A stretch of DNA of 64,000 nucleotides from Microglena sp. YARC. Its lineage: Eukaryota; Chlorophyta; Chlorophyceae; Chlamydomonadales; Chlamydomonadaceae. The notes beneath the pieces were generated by a model that did not search any database, was not told the origin of the DNA, and was given only the letters and a program-made list of their open reading frames with translations. Below, in pieces: positions 1-15,697 of this stretch; within the stretch, counting starts at the first letter, position 1, and each line of letters opens with the position of its first letter. A program made the translations under genes and the position numbers. The DNA is taken from assembly GCA_022414725.1 (NCBI GenBank), contig CM039463.1, positions 73,511,449 to 73,575,448 on the forward strand, written 5' to 3'.

Positions 1-3000
1 CCTGTCCTTGTCCTTGAACTTACTCGTACTTGTTATCCCTGTCCTTTCCCTGTGGCCGAGTACTTGTTATCCCCTGTCCTTGTATTTTTAAATCGTACTT
101 GTTATCCCTGTCCTTGTACTCGTACTGTATCCCTGTCCTTGTACATCGTAATACTTGTTATCCCTGTCCTTGTACTCGTACTTGTTATCCCTGTCCTTGT
201 ACTCGTACTTGTTATCCCTGTCCTTGTACTCGTACTTGTTATCCCTGTCCTTGTTCTATGTTATCCCTGTCCCTTGTACTTCGTACTTGTTATCCCTGTC
301 CTTGTACTCGTACTTGTTATCCCTGTCCTTGTACTCGTACTTGTTATCCCTGTCCTTGTACTTTTACTCGTACTTGTTATCCCTGTCCTTGTACTCGTAC
401 TTGTTATCCCTGTCCTTGTACTCGTACTTGTTATCCCTGTCCTTGTACTCGTACTTGTTATCCCTGTCCTGTCTCGTACTTGTCCTTGTACTCGTACTTG
501 TTATCCCTGTCCTTGTACTCGTACTTGTTATCCCTGTCCTTGTACTCGTACTTGTTATCCCTGTCCTTGTACTCGTACTTGTTATCCCTGTCCTTGTACT
601 CGTACTTGTTATCCCTGTCCTTGTACTCGTACTTGTTATCCCTGTCCCTGTACTCCTGTGTCCTTGTACTACGTACTTGTTATCCCTGTCCTTGTACTTG
701 TACTCGTACTTGTCCTGTCCTTGTTACTCGTACTTGTTATCCCTGTCCTTGTACTCGTACTTGTTATCCCTGTCCTTGTTCTTCGTACTTGTTATCCTGT
801 CCTTGTAACTCGTACTTGTATCCTGTCCTTGTACTCGTACTTGTTATCCCTGTCCTTGTACTTGTACTTGTTATCCCTGTCCTTGTACTCGTACTTGTTA
901 TCCCTGTCCTTGTACTCGTACTTGTTATCCCTGTCCTTGTACTCGTACTTGTTATCCCTGTCCCTGTCCTGTACTCCTTGTTATCCCTGTCCTCGTACTT
1001 GTTATCCCTGTCCTTGTACTCGTACTTGTTATCCCTGTCCTTGTACTCGTACTTGTTATCCCTGTCCTTGTACTTGTACTCGTACTTGTTATCCCTGTCC
1101 TTGTACTCGTACTTGTTATCCCTGTCCTTGTACTCGTACTTGTTATCCCTGTCCTTGTACTTGTTATCGTACTTGTTGTACTTTATCCCTGTCCTTGTAC
1201 TCGTACTTGTTATCCCTGTCCTTGTAGCTCGTACTTGTTATTGTCCTTGTTTATACTTGTTATCTCCTGTCCTTGCGTACTTGTTATCCCTGTCCCTTGT
1301 TCGTACTTGTTATCCCTGTCCTTGTATTGTTCTCGTATTGTTATCCCTGTCCTGTACTCGTACTTGTTTATCCTGTCCTTTACTCGTACTTGTTATCCCT
1401 GTCCTTGTACTCGTACTTGTTATCCCTGTCCTTCGTACTCTCTACTTGTTACCTGTCCTTGTACTCGTACTTGTTATTCCTGTCCTTGTACTCGTACTTG
1501 TTATCCCTGTCCTTGTACCGTACTTGTACTTTATCCCTGTCCTTGTACTTGTACTTGTTATCCTGTCCTTGTACTCGTACTTGTTATCCTGTCCTTTACT
1601 CGTACTTGTTATCCCTGTCCTTGTACTCGTACTTGTTATCCCTGTCCTTGTACTCGTACTTGTTTCCCTGTCCTTGTACTTACTTGTTATCCCTGTCCTT
1701 GTACTATGAAATCCCTGTCCTTGTACGGTACTTGTGTCCCTTGTCTCGTACTTGTTATCCGTCCCTCGTACTTGTTACTGTCCTTGTACTCGTACTTGTT
1801 AACTTGTTATCCCTCCTTTGTACTTGTTATCCCTGTCCTTGTACTCGTACTTGTTATCCCTGTCCTTGTACTCGTACTTGTTATCCCTGTCCTTGTACTC
1901 GTACTTGTTATCCCTGTCCTTGTACTCGTACTTGTTATCCCTGTCCTTGTACTCGTACTTGTTACTTGTTTACTCGTACTTGTTATCCCTGTCTTGTACT
2001 CGTACTTGTTATCCCTGTCTTGTGTACTTCGTACTTGTATTCTGTCCTTGTTCCGTACTTGTTATCCCTGTCCTTGATATCCCTGTCCCTATGTACTAAC
2101 TACTCGTACTTGTTATCCCTGTCCTTTGTTTATCGTACTTGTTATCCCTGTCGTACTTGTACTGTGTCCTTGTACTCGTACTTGTTATCCCTGTCCTTGT
2201 ACTGTACTTGTCTATACTGTCCTTGTACTTGTAACTTGTTATCCCTGTCCTTGTTGTATGTAACTTATATACGTTATCCCTGTCCGTACTCGTACTTGTT
2301 ATTGTCCTTGTATCCTGTCTACTGTACTCGTACTTGTTATTTGTACTGTTATCTCCTGTCCTTGTACTTGTACTTGTTAACTTGTACTTGTTACTTGTCT
2401 CGTACTTGTTAACTGTACTTGTATCCCTGTCCTTGTTACTCCGTACTTGTTATCCCTGTCCTGTACTCGTACTTGTTATCCTGTCCTTGTACTCGTACTT
2501 GTTATCCTGTCCTGTCCTTGTTATCGTACTTGTTACGAAACCCTGTCCTTGTACTCGTACTTGTACTTTTATCCCTGTCCTTGTACTCGTACTTGTTATC
2601 CCTGTCCTTGTACTCGTACTTGTTACTTGTACTCGACCTGTTTATTGTCCTTACTTGTATCGTAACTTGTTATCCCTGTCCTTGTAGGGCTGACTCGTAC
2701 TTGTTATCCCTGTCCTTGTACTCGTACTTGTTATCCCTGTCCCTATTGTGTACTCGTACTTGTTATTCCCTGTGCTGTTTGTCGACTTGTGCCTGTCGTA
2801 CTTGTTATCCCTGTCCCTTGTACTTGTGTACTTGTTATCCTTGTACCTACTTGTATCCCTCGTACTTGTTATCCCTGTCCCTTTGTACTCGTACTTGTTA
2901 TCCCTGTCCTTGTACTCGTACTTGTTATCCCTGTCCTTGTACTCGTACTTGTTATTTGTCCTTGTTATCCCTGTCCTTGTACTCGTACTTGTTATCCCTG

Positions 3001-6000
3001 TCCTTGTACTCGTACTTGTTATCCCTGTCCTTGTACTCGTACTTGTTATCCCTGTCCTTGTACTCGTACTTGTTATCCCTGTCCTTGTACTCGTACTTGT
3101 TATCCCTGTCCTTGTACTCGTACTTGTTATCCCTGTCTTGTACTCGTACTTGTTATCCTGTCCTTGTACTCGTACTTGTTATCCTGTCCTTGTCGTACTT
3201 GTTATCCCTGTCCTTGTATGTACTTGTTATCCCTGTCCTTGTATTTCTTGTACTCGTACTTTTATCCTGTCCTTGTACTCGAACTTGTTATCCCTTGTCT
3301 TGGTATTTTTAAAATCGTTACTTGTTATCCTTGTCCTGTAATTGTACGTACTTTTGTACTTGTTATCCTGTCCTTGTTGTACTTGTTATCCCTGTCCTTG
3401 GTACTTCTATACCCCTGTCCTTGTACGTACTTGTTATCCCTGTCCTTGTACTTGTGTACTCGTCTTGTTATCCCTTGTACTCGTACTTGGTTATCCGCTG
3501 TCCTATGTTTCTTATCGTATATCCTGTCCTTGTACTCGTACTTGTTACCCTGTACTCGTACTTGTTAACTCGTACTTGTTATATACTCGTACTTGTGTTA
3601 TCTCCTGTACGTGCTCGTACTTGTTATCCCTGTCTGTACTCGTACTTGACTTATCCTGTCCCTTGTCTTGTACTTGTTACTTGTACTACGTACTTGTTAT
3701 CCCTTCCTTGTACTCGTACTTGTTATCCCTGTCCTACTCGTACTTGTTATCCCTGTCCTTGTACCTTGTTATCCCTGTCCATCAGTCCTTGTAACTCCCG
3801 TACTTGTTACCTGTCCCCTTGTTTACTTGTACTCGTACTTGTTATCCCTTCTTTGGTACTCGTACTTGTTATCCCTGTCCTTAGTACTCGTACTTGTTAT
3901 TCCTGTTCTTGTATCCCTGTGTCGTACTTGTTATTCCCTGTCCTTGTATCCCTGTCCTCGTATCCTGTCCTTGTCCTTGTTATCTTATCGTAACTTGTTA
4001 TCCTGTCTTGTGTACTGTGTTACCTTGTTAATTTTTTATTCCTGCTTATCCCTGTCCTTGTACTCGTACTTGTTATCCCCTTTGTCGTACTTTTACTTGA
4101 CTTGTTATCCCTTGCTTGTACTTCGCCTGTCCTTTACTCGTACTTGTTATCCCTTGTTCCTTGTACTCGCTACTTGTTATCCCCTGTCCTTGTCGTACTT
4201 GTACTCTAACTTTATCCCTGTCCTTTTACTCGTACTTTTATCCCTGTCCTTGTACTTGTTACTTGTTATCCTGTACTTGTTACTTCCTTGTACTTGTTAT
4301 CCCTGTCCTTTATATCCCCTGTCCTTGTATCGTACTTGTTATCCTGTCCTTGTACTCGTACTTGTTATCCTGTCCTTGTAACTCTACTTGTATTATTCCC
4401 TTCCTTGTACTCGTACTTTATCCTGTCCTTGTACTCGTACTTGTTTCCCTGTCCTTGTACTCGTACTTGTTATCCCTGTCCTGTACTTGTCACTTTATCC
4501 CTGTCCTTTACTCGTACTTGTTATCCCTGTCCTTGTTACTATATCCCTGTCGTACTTGTTATCCCTGGTCCCTTGTACTCGACTTGTTATCCCTGTCCTT
4601 TACTTATCCCTGTCCTTGTTAATGTACTGTTATCCCTGTCCTTGTACTCGTACTTGTTTATCCCTGTCCTTGTACTCGCAGTTTTTTTTTTTTTTTTTTT
4701 CTTGTTATCCCTGTCCTTGTATCGTCTGTATCCTGTCCCTGACTCGTATCCCTGTTCCTATCGCCTGTCCTTGTAACTTGTACTCGTACTTGTTATCCCT
4801 GTCCTTGTACTCTTGTACTTTTATCCTGTCCTTGTACTCGTATCCCTGTCTTGTACTTTTATCCCCCTTCCTTGTACTGTCTGTACTTGTACTATGTATA
4901 TCCCTGTCCTTGTACTCGTACTTGTTATCGTCCTGTCCTTGTACTCTACTTTGTTATCCCTGTCCTTGTAAATCTACTGTTATCCCTGTCCTGTGTACTC
5001 GTACTTGTTATCCCTGTCCTTGTTTATGCTGTACTTGAGGTAGCTTCGTCGTGAGCGCGCGCGTGTAATCGCACTTGTTATCCCTGTCGCTTGTACTTGT
5101 ACTTGTTATCCCTGTTGTACTCGTACTTGTTATCCATGTCCCTTGGTAATTATTTAACGCTCGTATTGTTTACCCCTTATACCTTCCTTGTACTCGTACT
5201 TGTTATCTGTCCTGTCCTCTTGTAGCTGTTATCCTTGTACTGCGTACTGTTATTCCGCTTGTCCATTACTGCCTTTACTGTTATCCCTGTCGTTGTAGCT
5301 TGTACTCGTATCCCTGTTCCTTGTTACTCGTATCCCTGCCCTTGTATCCCTTGCGACGTACTTGTTATTTCCTGTCCTTGTACTCGTACTTGTTTATCCC
5401 TGTCCTTGTACTCGTACTTGTTATTTGTCCCTTTTGTTACTCATACTGTTTATCGCCTGTCCTGTCCTTGTACTCGTATCCCTGTTATCCCTGTATCCCT
5501 GCCTTACTCGTACTTGTTATCCCTGTCCTTTGGTACTCGGTACTACTGTTATCCATGTCCTTGTATTTCAACTCGTACTGTTTATCCTGTCCTTGTACTG
5601 AAACTTGTTATCCCTGTCCTTGTACTTGTACTTGTTATCCCTGTCCTTGTAACTCGTACTTGTTATGCCCTGTCCTTGTCCTTACTCGTACTTGTTATAT
5701 CCTGTCCTTGTATTTTACTTGTAACTCGTACTTGTTATAGGTTGGTACTTGTCCTTTATGAACTTGGTCCGGCAATTGTCTTGTACTTGTGGAATGCCCT
5801 GTCCTTGTACTCGTACTTGTATCCTGTTGTCTTGTAACTGTACTTGTTATCGTCCCTTGTACTCGTACTTGTTATCCCTGTCCTTGTACTCGTTACTTGT
5901 TATCCCTGTCCTTGGTACTCGTACTTGTTACTCCTTCCTGTCCTTGTTTAAGCTTTATCGTACTTGGTATTCCGCGTGTCCTTGTACTTCTAACATTGTT

Positions 6001-7702
6001 GATCCCTGTCCTTGTACCGTACCTTGTTATCCCTGTCTTGTACTTGTACTTGTTAATCTGTCCTTGTATCTCTTGTTATCCCTGTCCCTTGTGCTCGTAA
6101 TCCGCACTGTGTTATATCCCCTGTCCTTGTACTCGTACCTTGTTATCCCTAGTCCTTGTCTTGTATCGTAATGTGTTTATCGGGGCCAGGGGCTGCGTAC
6201 TTGTTATCCCTGTCCTTGTAACTCGACTTGTTATCCCCTGTTCCTTGTATTTTTAATCGTACTTGTTATCCTGTCCTGTCTTGGTACTCCGTACTTGTAA
6301 AAAATCTCGTCTTGTTATCCCTGTCCTTGTACTGTACTTGTTATCCCTGTCCGTACTCGTACTTGTTATCCCTGTCCTTGTACTCGTACTATGTTATCCC
6401 TGTCCTTGTACTTGTCTCGTACTTGTTATCCCTGTCCTTGTAACTCGTACTTGTTATCCTGTTCCCTTGTACGCGTACTTGTTATGCCTGTACTCGTACT
6501 TGTTATCCCTGTTCCTTAGTACTCGTACGTGTTATCCCTGTCCTTGGTTATCCCCTCCTTGTACTTGTACTGTTATCCCTGTCCTTGTATCGTACTTGTT
6601 ATCCCTGTGTCCTTGTACTCGTACTTGTTTATCTCCTGTCCTTGTACTTCGTACTGTGTTTTATCCCTGTCCTTGTACTCGTACTTGTTATTCCTGTCCT
6701 TGTACTCGTACTTGTTATCCCTGTCTTGTAACTTGTGCTCGTACTTGTTACCGTGTCCTTGTGTACTGTACTTGTTAGTGAGCCTGTCCTTGTACTTTGT
6801 ACTTTTTAATCCCTCATGTAGTGAGCTTGTTATCCTGTCCTTGCGGTACTCGTACTTGGTATCCCTGGTCCTTTACCTCGTACTTGTTATCCCTTCCTTT
6901 ATCGCGACCTTGTTATCTCACTGTCCTTGTACTCGTACTTGTTATCCCTGTCCTTGTACTCGTACTTGTTATCCCTGTCCTTGTACTCGTACTTGTTATC
7001 CCTGTCCTTGTATTTTTAATCGTACTTGTTATCCCTGTCCTTGTACTCGTACTTGTTATCCCTGTCCTTGTACTCGTACTTGTTATCCCTGTCCTTCTGT
7101 TCGTACTTGTTTGTTAATCTCTGTCCTTGTAACTCGTATTGTTATCCCTGTCCTTGTACTTGTACTCGACTTGTTATCGCCTCGTCCGTTGTACTTGTAC
7201 TTGTCATCCTCATGTCTTGTACTTGCACTTGTTATCCCTGTCCCTTGTACTCGTACTGTTATCCCTGTCCTTGACTTTAATCGAGCGTGTTATCCCTGTC
7301 CTTGTACTCGTACTTGTTATCCCCTGGTCCTTCGTACTCGTCACTTGGGTTTATCCTGTCCTTGTACTCGGTACTTGTTATCGCTGTCCTGTACTCGTAC
7401 TTGTTATCGCTGCCTTGTACTGTGAGCGTGTGGTTATCCGCCTGTCTTGTAACTCGTACTTGTTATCCTGTTCCTTGTACTCGTACTTGGTTATCCTGTC
7501 CTTGGTGCCTACGTACTTGTTATCGCCTGTCTTGTACTCGTACTTGTTATCCCTGTTCCTTGTACTTGTACTCGTACTTGTATATCCCCCTGTCCTTGTA
7601 CTTGCTTGTCATCCCTGTCCCTTTGTACTTGTCTGTTATCCCTGTCCTTGGTACTCGACTTGTTATCCCTGTCCTTGTCCTTGTACTCGTACTTGTTTAT
7701 CC
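1..7702 (+). repeat. 27-bp satellite array
   Basis: Head-to-tail array whose core is TTATCCCTGTCCTTGTAC followed by TCGTACTTG. The clean unit is 27 bp, seen for example without interruption at about 2975-3125. The unit has no stop codon in any + frame and is a multiple of three, so all three + frames stay open and translate to CYPCPCTRT-, LSLSLYSYL- or VIPVLVLVL-type repeats. These are not genes. One-base and few-base indels and truncated units are scattered throughout and become dense after about 3300. The array is cut by the gap at 7703, so its true length is unknown. No gene is visible within it. Confidence 0.95.
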
Positions 7703-8702
7703 NNNNNNNNNNNNNNNNNNNNNNNNNNNNNNNNNNNNNNNNNNNNNNNNNNNNNNNNNNNNNNNNNNNNNNNNNNNNNNNNNNNNNNNNNNNNNNNNNN
7801 NNNNNNNNNNNNNNNNNNNNNNNNNNNNNNNNNNNNNNNNNNNNNNNNNNNNNNNNNNNNNNNNNNNNNNNNNNNNNNNNNNNNNNNNNNNNNNNNNNNN
7901 NNNNNNNNNNNNNNNNNNNNNNNNNNNNNNNNNNNNNNNNNNNNNNNNNNNNNNNNNNNNNNNNNNNNNNNNNNNNNNNNNNNNNNNNNNNNNNNNNNNN
8001 NNNNNNNNNNNNNNNNNNNNNNNNNNNNNNNNNNNNNNNNNNNNNNNNNNNNNNNNNNNNNNNNNNNNNNNNNNNNNNNNNNNNNNNNNNNNNNNNNNNN
8101 NNNNNNNNNNNNNNNNNNNNNNNNNNNNNNNNNNNNNNNNNNNNNNNNNNNNNNNNNNNNNNNNNNNNNNNNNNNNNNNNNNNNNNNNNNNNNNNNNNNN
8201 NNNNNNNNNNNNNNNNNNNNNNNNNNNNNNNNNNNNNNNNNNNNNNNNNNNNNNNNNNNNNNNNNNNNNNNNNNNNNNNNNNNNNNNNNNNNNNNNNNNN
8301 NNNNNNNNNNNNNNNNNNNNNNNNNNNNNNNNNNNNNNNNNNNNNNNNNNNNNNNNNNNNNNNNNNNNNNNNNNNNNNNNNNNNNNNNNNNNNNNNNNNN
8401 NNNNNNNNNNNNNNNNNNNNNNNNNNNNNNNNNNNNNNNNNNNNNNNNNNNNNNNNNNNNNNNNNNNNNNNNNNNNNNNNNNNNNNNNNNNNNNNNNNNN
8501 NNNNNNNNNNNNNNNNNNNNNNNNNNNNNNNNNNNNNNNNNNNNNNNNNNNNNNNNNNNNNNNNNNNNNNNNNNNNNNNNNNNNNNNNNNNNNNNNNNNN
8601 NNNNNNNNNNNNNNNNNNNNNNNNNNNNNNNNNNNNNNNNNNNNNNNNNNNNNNNNNNNNNNNNNNNNNNNNNNNNNNNNNNNNNNNNNNNNNNNNNNNN
8701 NN
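7703..8702. other. assembly gap (1000 N)
   Basis: Exactly 1000 N separate the 27-bp satellite from the CA-rich tract. A round 1000 suggests a scaffold gap of unknown true size. Confidence 0.99.
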
Positions 8703-9504
8703 CTCACACACACACACAACGCACACACATACTCACACACACACACACACAACATACTACCACAACACACACACACACACCACACACCAATTACTCACAC
8801 ACACACACACACACACACAACACACAATCAATTCACACACACACACACACACACACACATACTCACACTCACACACACACCACACACAACACACACCACA
8901 CACACACTTACTCACACAACACACCACCACTACACACACATACTCCACACACAACACACACATACTCACACACAAAACACAACACACAGCAACACCACAC
9001 ACAACACAACATATACCCACACACACCACATACTCACACACACCACCACAACACACACACACACACACACACAATACTCAAAACACACAACACAACACAC
9101 AACACACACACAACACACAAAATACTCACACACACACAACACACATCCACATACTCACACACCACACACACACAATTACAACACACACACACACACACAC
9201 AACACACCGACATCATACTCACAACAACACACACTCACACACACAACCACACAACAACCAACAAAACTCACACACACACCACCACACACAACACACACAC
9301 AAACACACACACAAGCACCAACCACACACAAACCACACACAACACACCACACACACACACACACACACTCAACTCACACACACACACCCACACTCTCACA
9401 CATACTCACACAACACACACACACACATCTACACAACACACACACACACACACACACATACTCATTCACAACAACACACCACACAGCACGAAAACACACA
9501 CAAA

Positions 9505-9535
<31 letters not shown>

Positions 9536-10200
9536 GCACATCACACTCATTACACAACACACCCACCACACAACATACACACACACACAATTAATCACAC
9601 ACACACCACCACAACACACACAACCACACAACACATCACGGACACCCCATACCCTCACACACAACACACACACACACCACACACAACGACACACACACCA
9701 ACACACAATACTCAACCACAACACCACACACACACTATCACAACTTCCACACACACACACCACACACACATACTCACACAACAACACACAACCACACACA
9801 CACACACAATTACTCACACACACACCACACGAACAACACCACAATACTCACACACACCACACACACACACACACATATACTTCACACACGACACACAACA
9901 CACACACACACAATACTCACACACACACAACTACCACCACAACACACAACACACAACACACACACACAAACACCCTCACACAATACAATCTACTACAACA
10001 CCCACACAATACTCACACACACACACACACACACCACACGACACACACCACACAACACGACACACACACACACACACCACAACACACACACAACACACCA
10101 CACACACACAACACACACAACACAACACACACATACATCCACACACACACACACACACCACACACACACAACACACAAAACAGACACACACACACACACC

Positions 10201-10232
<32 letters not shown>

Positions 10233-10590
10233 AACACACACGATACTCCAACACATACTCACAGCACAACACACAATACTCACACCACACACACACACAC
10301 CACACACCACCACAACTATCACACAACACACACACACACACACAAACACACACATTACTCACACACACACAACAACACCACACACACCACACACACACAC
10401 ACACCATATCACAACACACACACACACAACAGACAGATATCACACAACACACACACACACAACACATACTCACACACACACACACACAAGCATACACACC
10501 ACCATACACACATACCACACACACACACACACACACACCACCAGCGCATACTCACAACACACCACACACACACACCACACACAATACCAC
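8703..10590 (+). repeat. (CA)n-rich low-complexity tract
   Basis: Long runs of CA dinucleotide are broken by CAA, CCA, ATACT and ATTACT interruptions. The motif ATACTCACACA recurs. G is almost absent on the + strand. Both strands give long Thr/His- or Cys/Val-rich open frames, which are a composition artefact. No gene is seen. Confidence 0.95.
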
Positions 10591-12990
10591 CATTTTACCA
10601 CATACTAAATCTAACATCACTATTTATTCACCTTATATACTCTCACTCATCACTACTACTTATCAGTCTTACTACCACATTCAGATCATCATTATCACTC
10701 ATCATCCATTACCATTCTTACCACTCTCATACACATTAATACATCCTTTTCTACTTAAACATCATCAATTCCCTTATTCACATCATCTTTATATCTCACA
10801 CACTTACACTCACACACACACTATTTTTTACACACACCACACCACTTATTCACACTTACACTTTACACACATCTATATCTACACTAACACACACTACACT
10901 CTACTACTACATTTCAACAAACCATCACTTACACATACATCACATCACTCACTATATCACTTTTACTCTTTACGATCATTATCATTTCTTATATCATTCA
11001 CTTTTTTTACACTTTTTTTACACTTTACACTATTCACATCACTTACCATATCAACCACATCACTTATCCATCTACGACTACCCTATCACTTACTACATCA
11101 TACAACATTCATTAACATTATACATCTGTTAGATTTTAATCAACAACACTATTTTTTTATCTTCACCTTATCTAATTATATTTATTCTTACACAATTCTG
11201 TTATCTTTTACTCTATCATCCAATCATTTTATTTTACATCATTGTCATCTTGTCATTTACCTCTTATCAAACACCACACACATCCCACTTCTCTACTCTC
11301 TCATCACAACACATACTATTCGACTTACTACTCACACTACCACTACCCTTTCTCATATTTCTATTTATTACTTTTTCATCACACCACACCTAACTTATTT
11401 ACACACTACACACGTTAACTACACACAGACTATACTTACCACACTCACATACTCTATAATATTTTCCTCTCACATTTATCTACATATCACACTTACTTTA
11501 TCATTACTTTACACACACACCTTTTAATACTTCACGACTTACACACTCTTTTCCAACACACTCCTTATAACTCTTGACATTACTAGTCCACTAACATCAA
11601 CACACATCTAACACTAACTTACGACATCCCTTTATTTATTTATTTCTTATCATCTAGGCACTTCAGATTTACTATCACACGACACATACTTTCTACTACT
11701 ACTTATCTAACAATCAACTACGATACATCACAACTTTATTTCTAGATAAGATCATCACTCTACACACACACACCTGTGTCCTACATATATACGCACGCAC
11801 TCGAATTCCCCTCTTACCCGACAGCCTCGGTAATTGTCCTCACCACTCACGTTTCGTTACATACATCACCACATTTATCGTTTAAACTCTCACATCTTTA
11901 TCACTCAACACTTACACTTACACACAAATCCGACTTAGTCACTATTCACATTCGTATCGTCACATTCTATCCATACTCATACTGACTTTGACCTTCTGTA
12001 GTAGGACTTTACTTAAGCTCGGACTGGGTTACTTACAATACTCTACCACCCTAACACTAGGAGCCGTGTCAGAGATGATGATTCAGTATATATATACAAC
12101 TAACATCTACAGACGCAGCAATTCTAATTCAGCACTCCTCACGATACGCACTCCAGTGACTCGCACACTCCGTCTGGCACACATTTTGCCCTTCGCACTA
12201 CACTATCATATCAACACTTACAACACACACACACCATACGAACTATATAATATTCCGCCTGATCAACCTAGTGTAATAACAATATCTCACTGCGCAGCGA
12301 TCCTTAGCATCCTCACACACTTACTCACACACACACACACGTACCACAAACCATTTATTCCACTACTCACCAACTACCACACGCATACACATTATCACTA
12401 CCACTACACACACACACTTTATCACATAGCCACGACATTAATTATTCACACCTCACTCACATCTACACTCACACACACATACACTACACACACACTCACA
12501 CTACACACAATCTATCTATCACTCCAACACACACTCAGCCCTACATTATTAACACCAAAAACACACACACACACAACACATCATCTACTACACATCATAT
12601 CATACATCTACATCACACCACACACCATTAGCACTTTTTTCTCCTTTACTTGCACACATACAATACATACTTACCACTTTTTCACACAACACTACATTTT
12701 CTTTTTTCACTACTAACACACAACAGCTTCACTTTTACACACTTCACGTCACACTTTATATAACAACACATTATTCACACTACTTATCTATTCACACTTA
12801 CTTTTATTGTCTATCACTACACACACACACTACATCTTACATCAGACTACACCACAACTACACTACACACATCTACACTCTACACTTACACACACACATC
12901 TACACAAACATCTACACCACTGACACATCACACACACACTACACTACAAATCACTTCACTACACACTTACACATCTTCACCATCAGCACC
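10591..12990 (+). other. G-poor A/C/T-rich stretch without recognisable genes
   Basis: After the CA tract the sequence becomes more complex but stays almost free of G on the + strand until about 11640. It looks like an A/C/T three-letter text with frequent CACTTAC, TTATTC and CATCAC words. Somewhat more normal sequence appears at about 11770-12320, then CA-rich sequence returns. The long open frames here result from the lack of G and show no domain. It may be an eroded CA/CT repeat or low-quality consensus next to the gap. Confidence 0.6.
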
Positions 12991-13604
12991 ACACAATCAC
13001 TACACACACTACACACACACTAACATGCACACACACCATCACACGACACTACACACACACTAATTTACACACACATCTACAACACACAACACACACACAC
13101 ACACACACCTACAACACACACACACACGACACACATCACACGTACCCATCAACACACACACACAGCTACTTACTACAAACACACACACTACACATCACAC
13201 GACACACCACACACTACACACGACACAACACACACACACACAATCACACACACACTACACACACACCACCACACAGACACACGATACAACACACACACAA
13301 ACACTCATCACACTACACAACACACACGAATCACAATCTACACACATCACTACACATCATACAGCACACACACACACCACACTAGCACACACACACCACA
13401 TCACACACACACACAACACACCATCACAACACACGACACGACACACACACACACACACACAGCACACACACACACACACACACAACACACACACTCACAC
13501 ACACACACACACACACACACAAAAACAACCACACACACACCAAATGACCACACACACGACACACCACAACACACACTCACAACACATCACACCACACCAC
13601 CAAC

Positions 13605-13638
<34 letters not shown>

Positions 13639-13931
13639 ACATCACACACACACACACCCAACACACACAGCACACACACACATCACACCACACACACCAC
13701 ACACACACACACTGCACAACACACACACACACAACACACACACACATCACACACACCCACACAGTCAACAAACACACCACACACACAACACACACACACA
13801 CACACATGGCACACACACACAACACCACACACACCACACACACACAGTTGCGGCACACACACACACACACACACACTACACTACTACAATTACACACACA
13901 AACACACAACACACACTACACACACCACCAC

Positions 13932-13968
<37 letters not shown>

Positions 13969-14271
13969 CCACCCACACGACAACCACACACACACGATAG
14001 TCCTCATCACAGACACACACACCACACACCACACACCACACACATCACACACACACACACACACACACCACATCACACACACACACACAGCACACACACA
14101 CACAACACACACACACACACACACACACAACAACAACCACAACACACAGGCGATGATGTTACATATTGCGTGTGGGTCACATTGGCTATTCGTTAATACC
14201 ACACACAACACACACACACACATGGAGCGGCTTTAATTAACACGCACACACACACACCACACAACGCACTA

Positions 14272-14306
<35 letters not shown>

Positions 14307-14863
14307 ACACCACACACCACACAACACACAACACACCATTCCACACACAACACACCCACCAGCACACACCAACACAACACACACAGGCCAGAACAAACAC
14401 AACACAACACAACACACACACAACAACACAAACACACACAACACAACCACAACACACACACACCACACACACTACACACAACAACCAACACACAAACCCA
14501 CACCACACAACACACACACACACACACACAAACACAACAACCAACACCACAATCATTTCATGAGGTGGCGCCGATGTCGATTGTACACACACACACACGA
14601 ATACACACACACACACACACACACACCACCACACACACACACACACGGGTGGTGACACACACCCCACACCAACACACACACAACACACACAGCACACCAA
14701 CAACACAGCACCACCACACAACAACAATCAACACACACACCCACCAACACACCACACACACAACACACAAACACACACACACACAAACACACAAGCACAC
14801 AGCACACACAACACACAACACATCACACTACACCACACACACCACACACACAACATCACAAAC

Positions 14864-14896
<33 letters not shown>

Positions 14897-15122
14897 CACA
14901 CACACCACCACACACACACACACACACACACAACACACTACAACACCACACACAGCACAACACCTAACACACACACACCACAACACCACACCACAAAGCA
15001 CCACAACACACACACACACAACAAACACGAGCACAACACACACGACACACAACTACACACAACACCACATCACACACACACACACACACACACACAACAC
15101 ACACACACACACACACACACAC

Positions 15123-15193
<71 letters not shown>

Positions 15194-15489
15194 ACACACA
15201 CAGTGGCCACAAACATCCACACACACACACACAACACAGGCACACACACACACACAGGCCACACACACACTCATGTTGGCTTGCACACACACACACACAC
15301 CACACACACACACACACAGCAACACACCACCACACACCACACACACACACACACACAGACATCGCACACTACACACACACACACACCACACGAACAACAC
15401 ACGCACTACACACACACACACACACAGGGGAAGTGGGGACCACACACACATGCACACACACACACACAGCACACAACACACAACCACAC

Positions 15490-15534
<45 letters not shown>

Positions 15535-15573
15535 CACACCACATGTCACACACACACACATCACACACACACA

Positions 15574-15611
<38 letters not shown>

Positions 15612-15697
15612 CACACACACAACACACACTACACACACACACACACAACACACACACACACACATCACACACACTACACACACACACACACACATAA
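12991..15697 (+). repeat. (CA)n-rich low-complexity tract, second part
   Basis: CA-dominated sequence with very long pure runs, for example around 15070-15200 and 15490-15530. Two short islands of ordinary sequence interrupt it, at about 14148-14235 and 14545-14590, each too short to interpret. Cys/Val-rich frames on the minus strand and His/Thr-rich frames on the plus strand are not coding. Confidence 0.93.

Noticed and set aside
1..2000. Resemblance of TGTTATCCCT in the 27-bp unit to part of the I-SceI homing-endonuclease site
   Set aside because: Only about 10 of 18 bases agree and no endonuclease gene or intron is present. Taken as coincidence.
30..7425. Long open frames of CYPCPCTRT, LSLSLYSYL or VIPVLVLVL type
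   Set aside because: They are the three translations of a stop-free 27-bp satellite and change phase at every indel. No start context or domain.
7139..11527. A very long frame running through the gap and the CA tract
   Set aside because: It crosses 1000 N and is His/Thr repeat translation. It stays open only because the strand lacks G.
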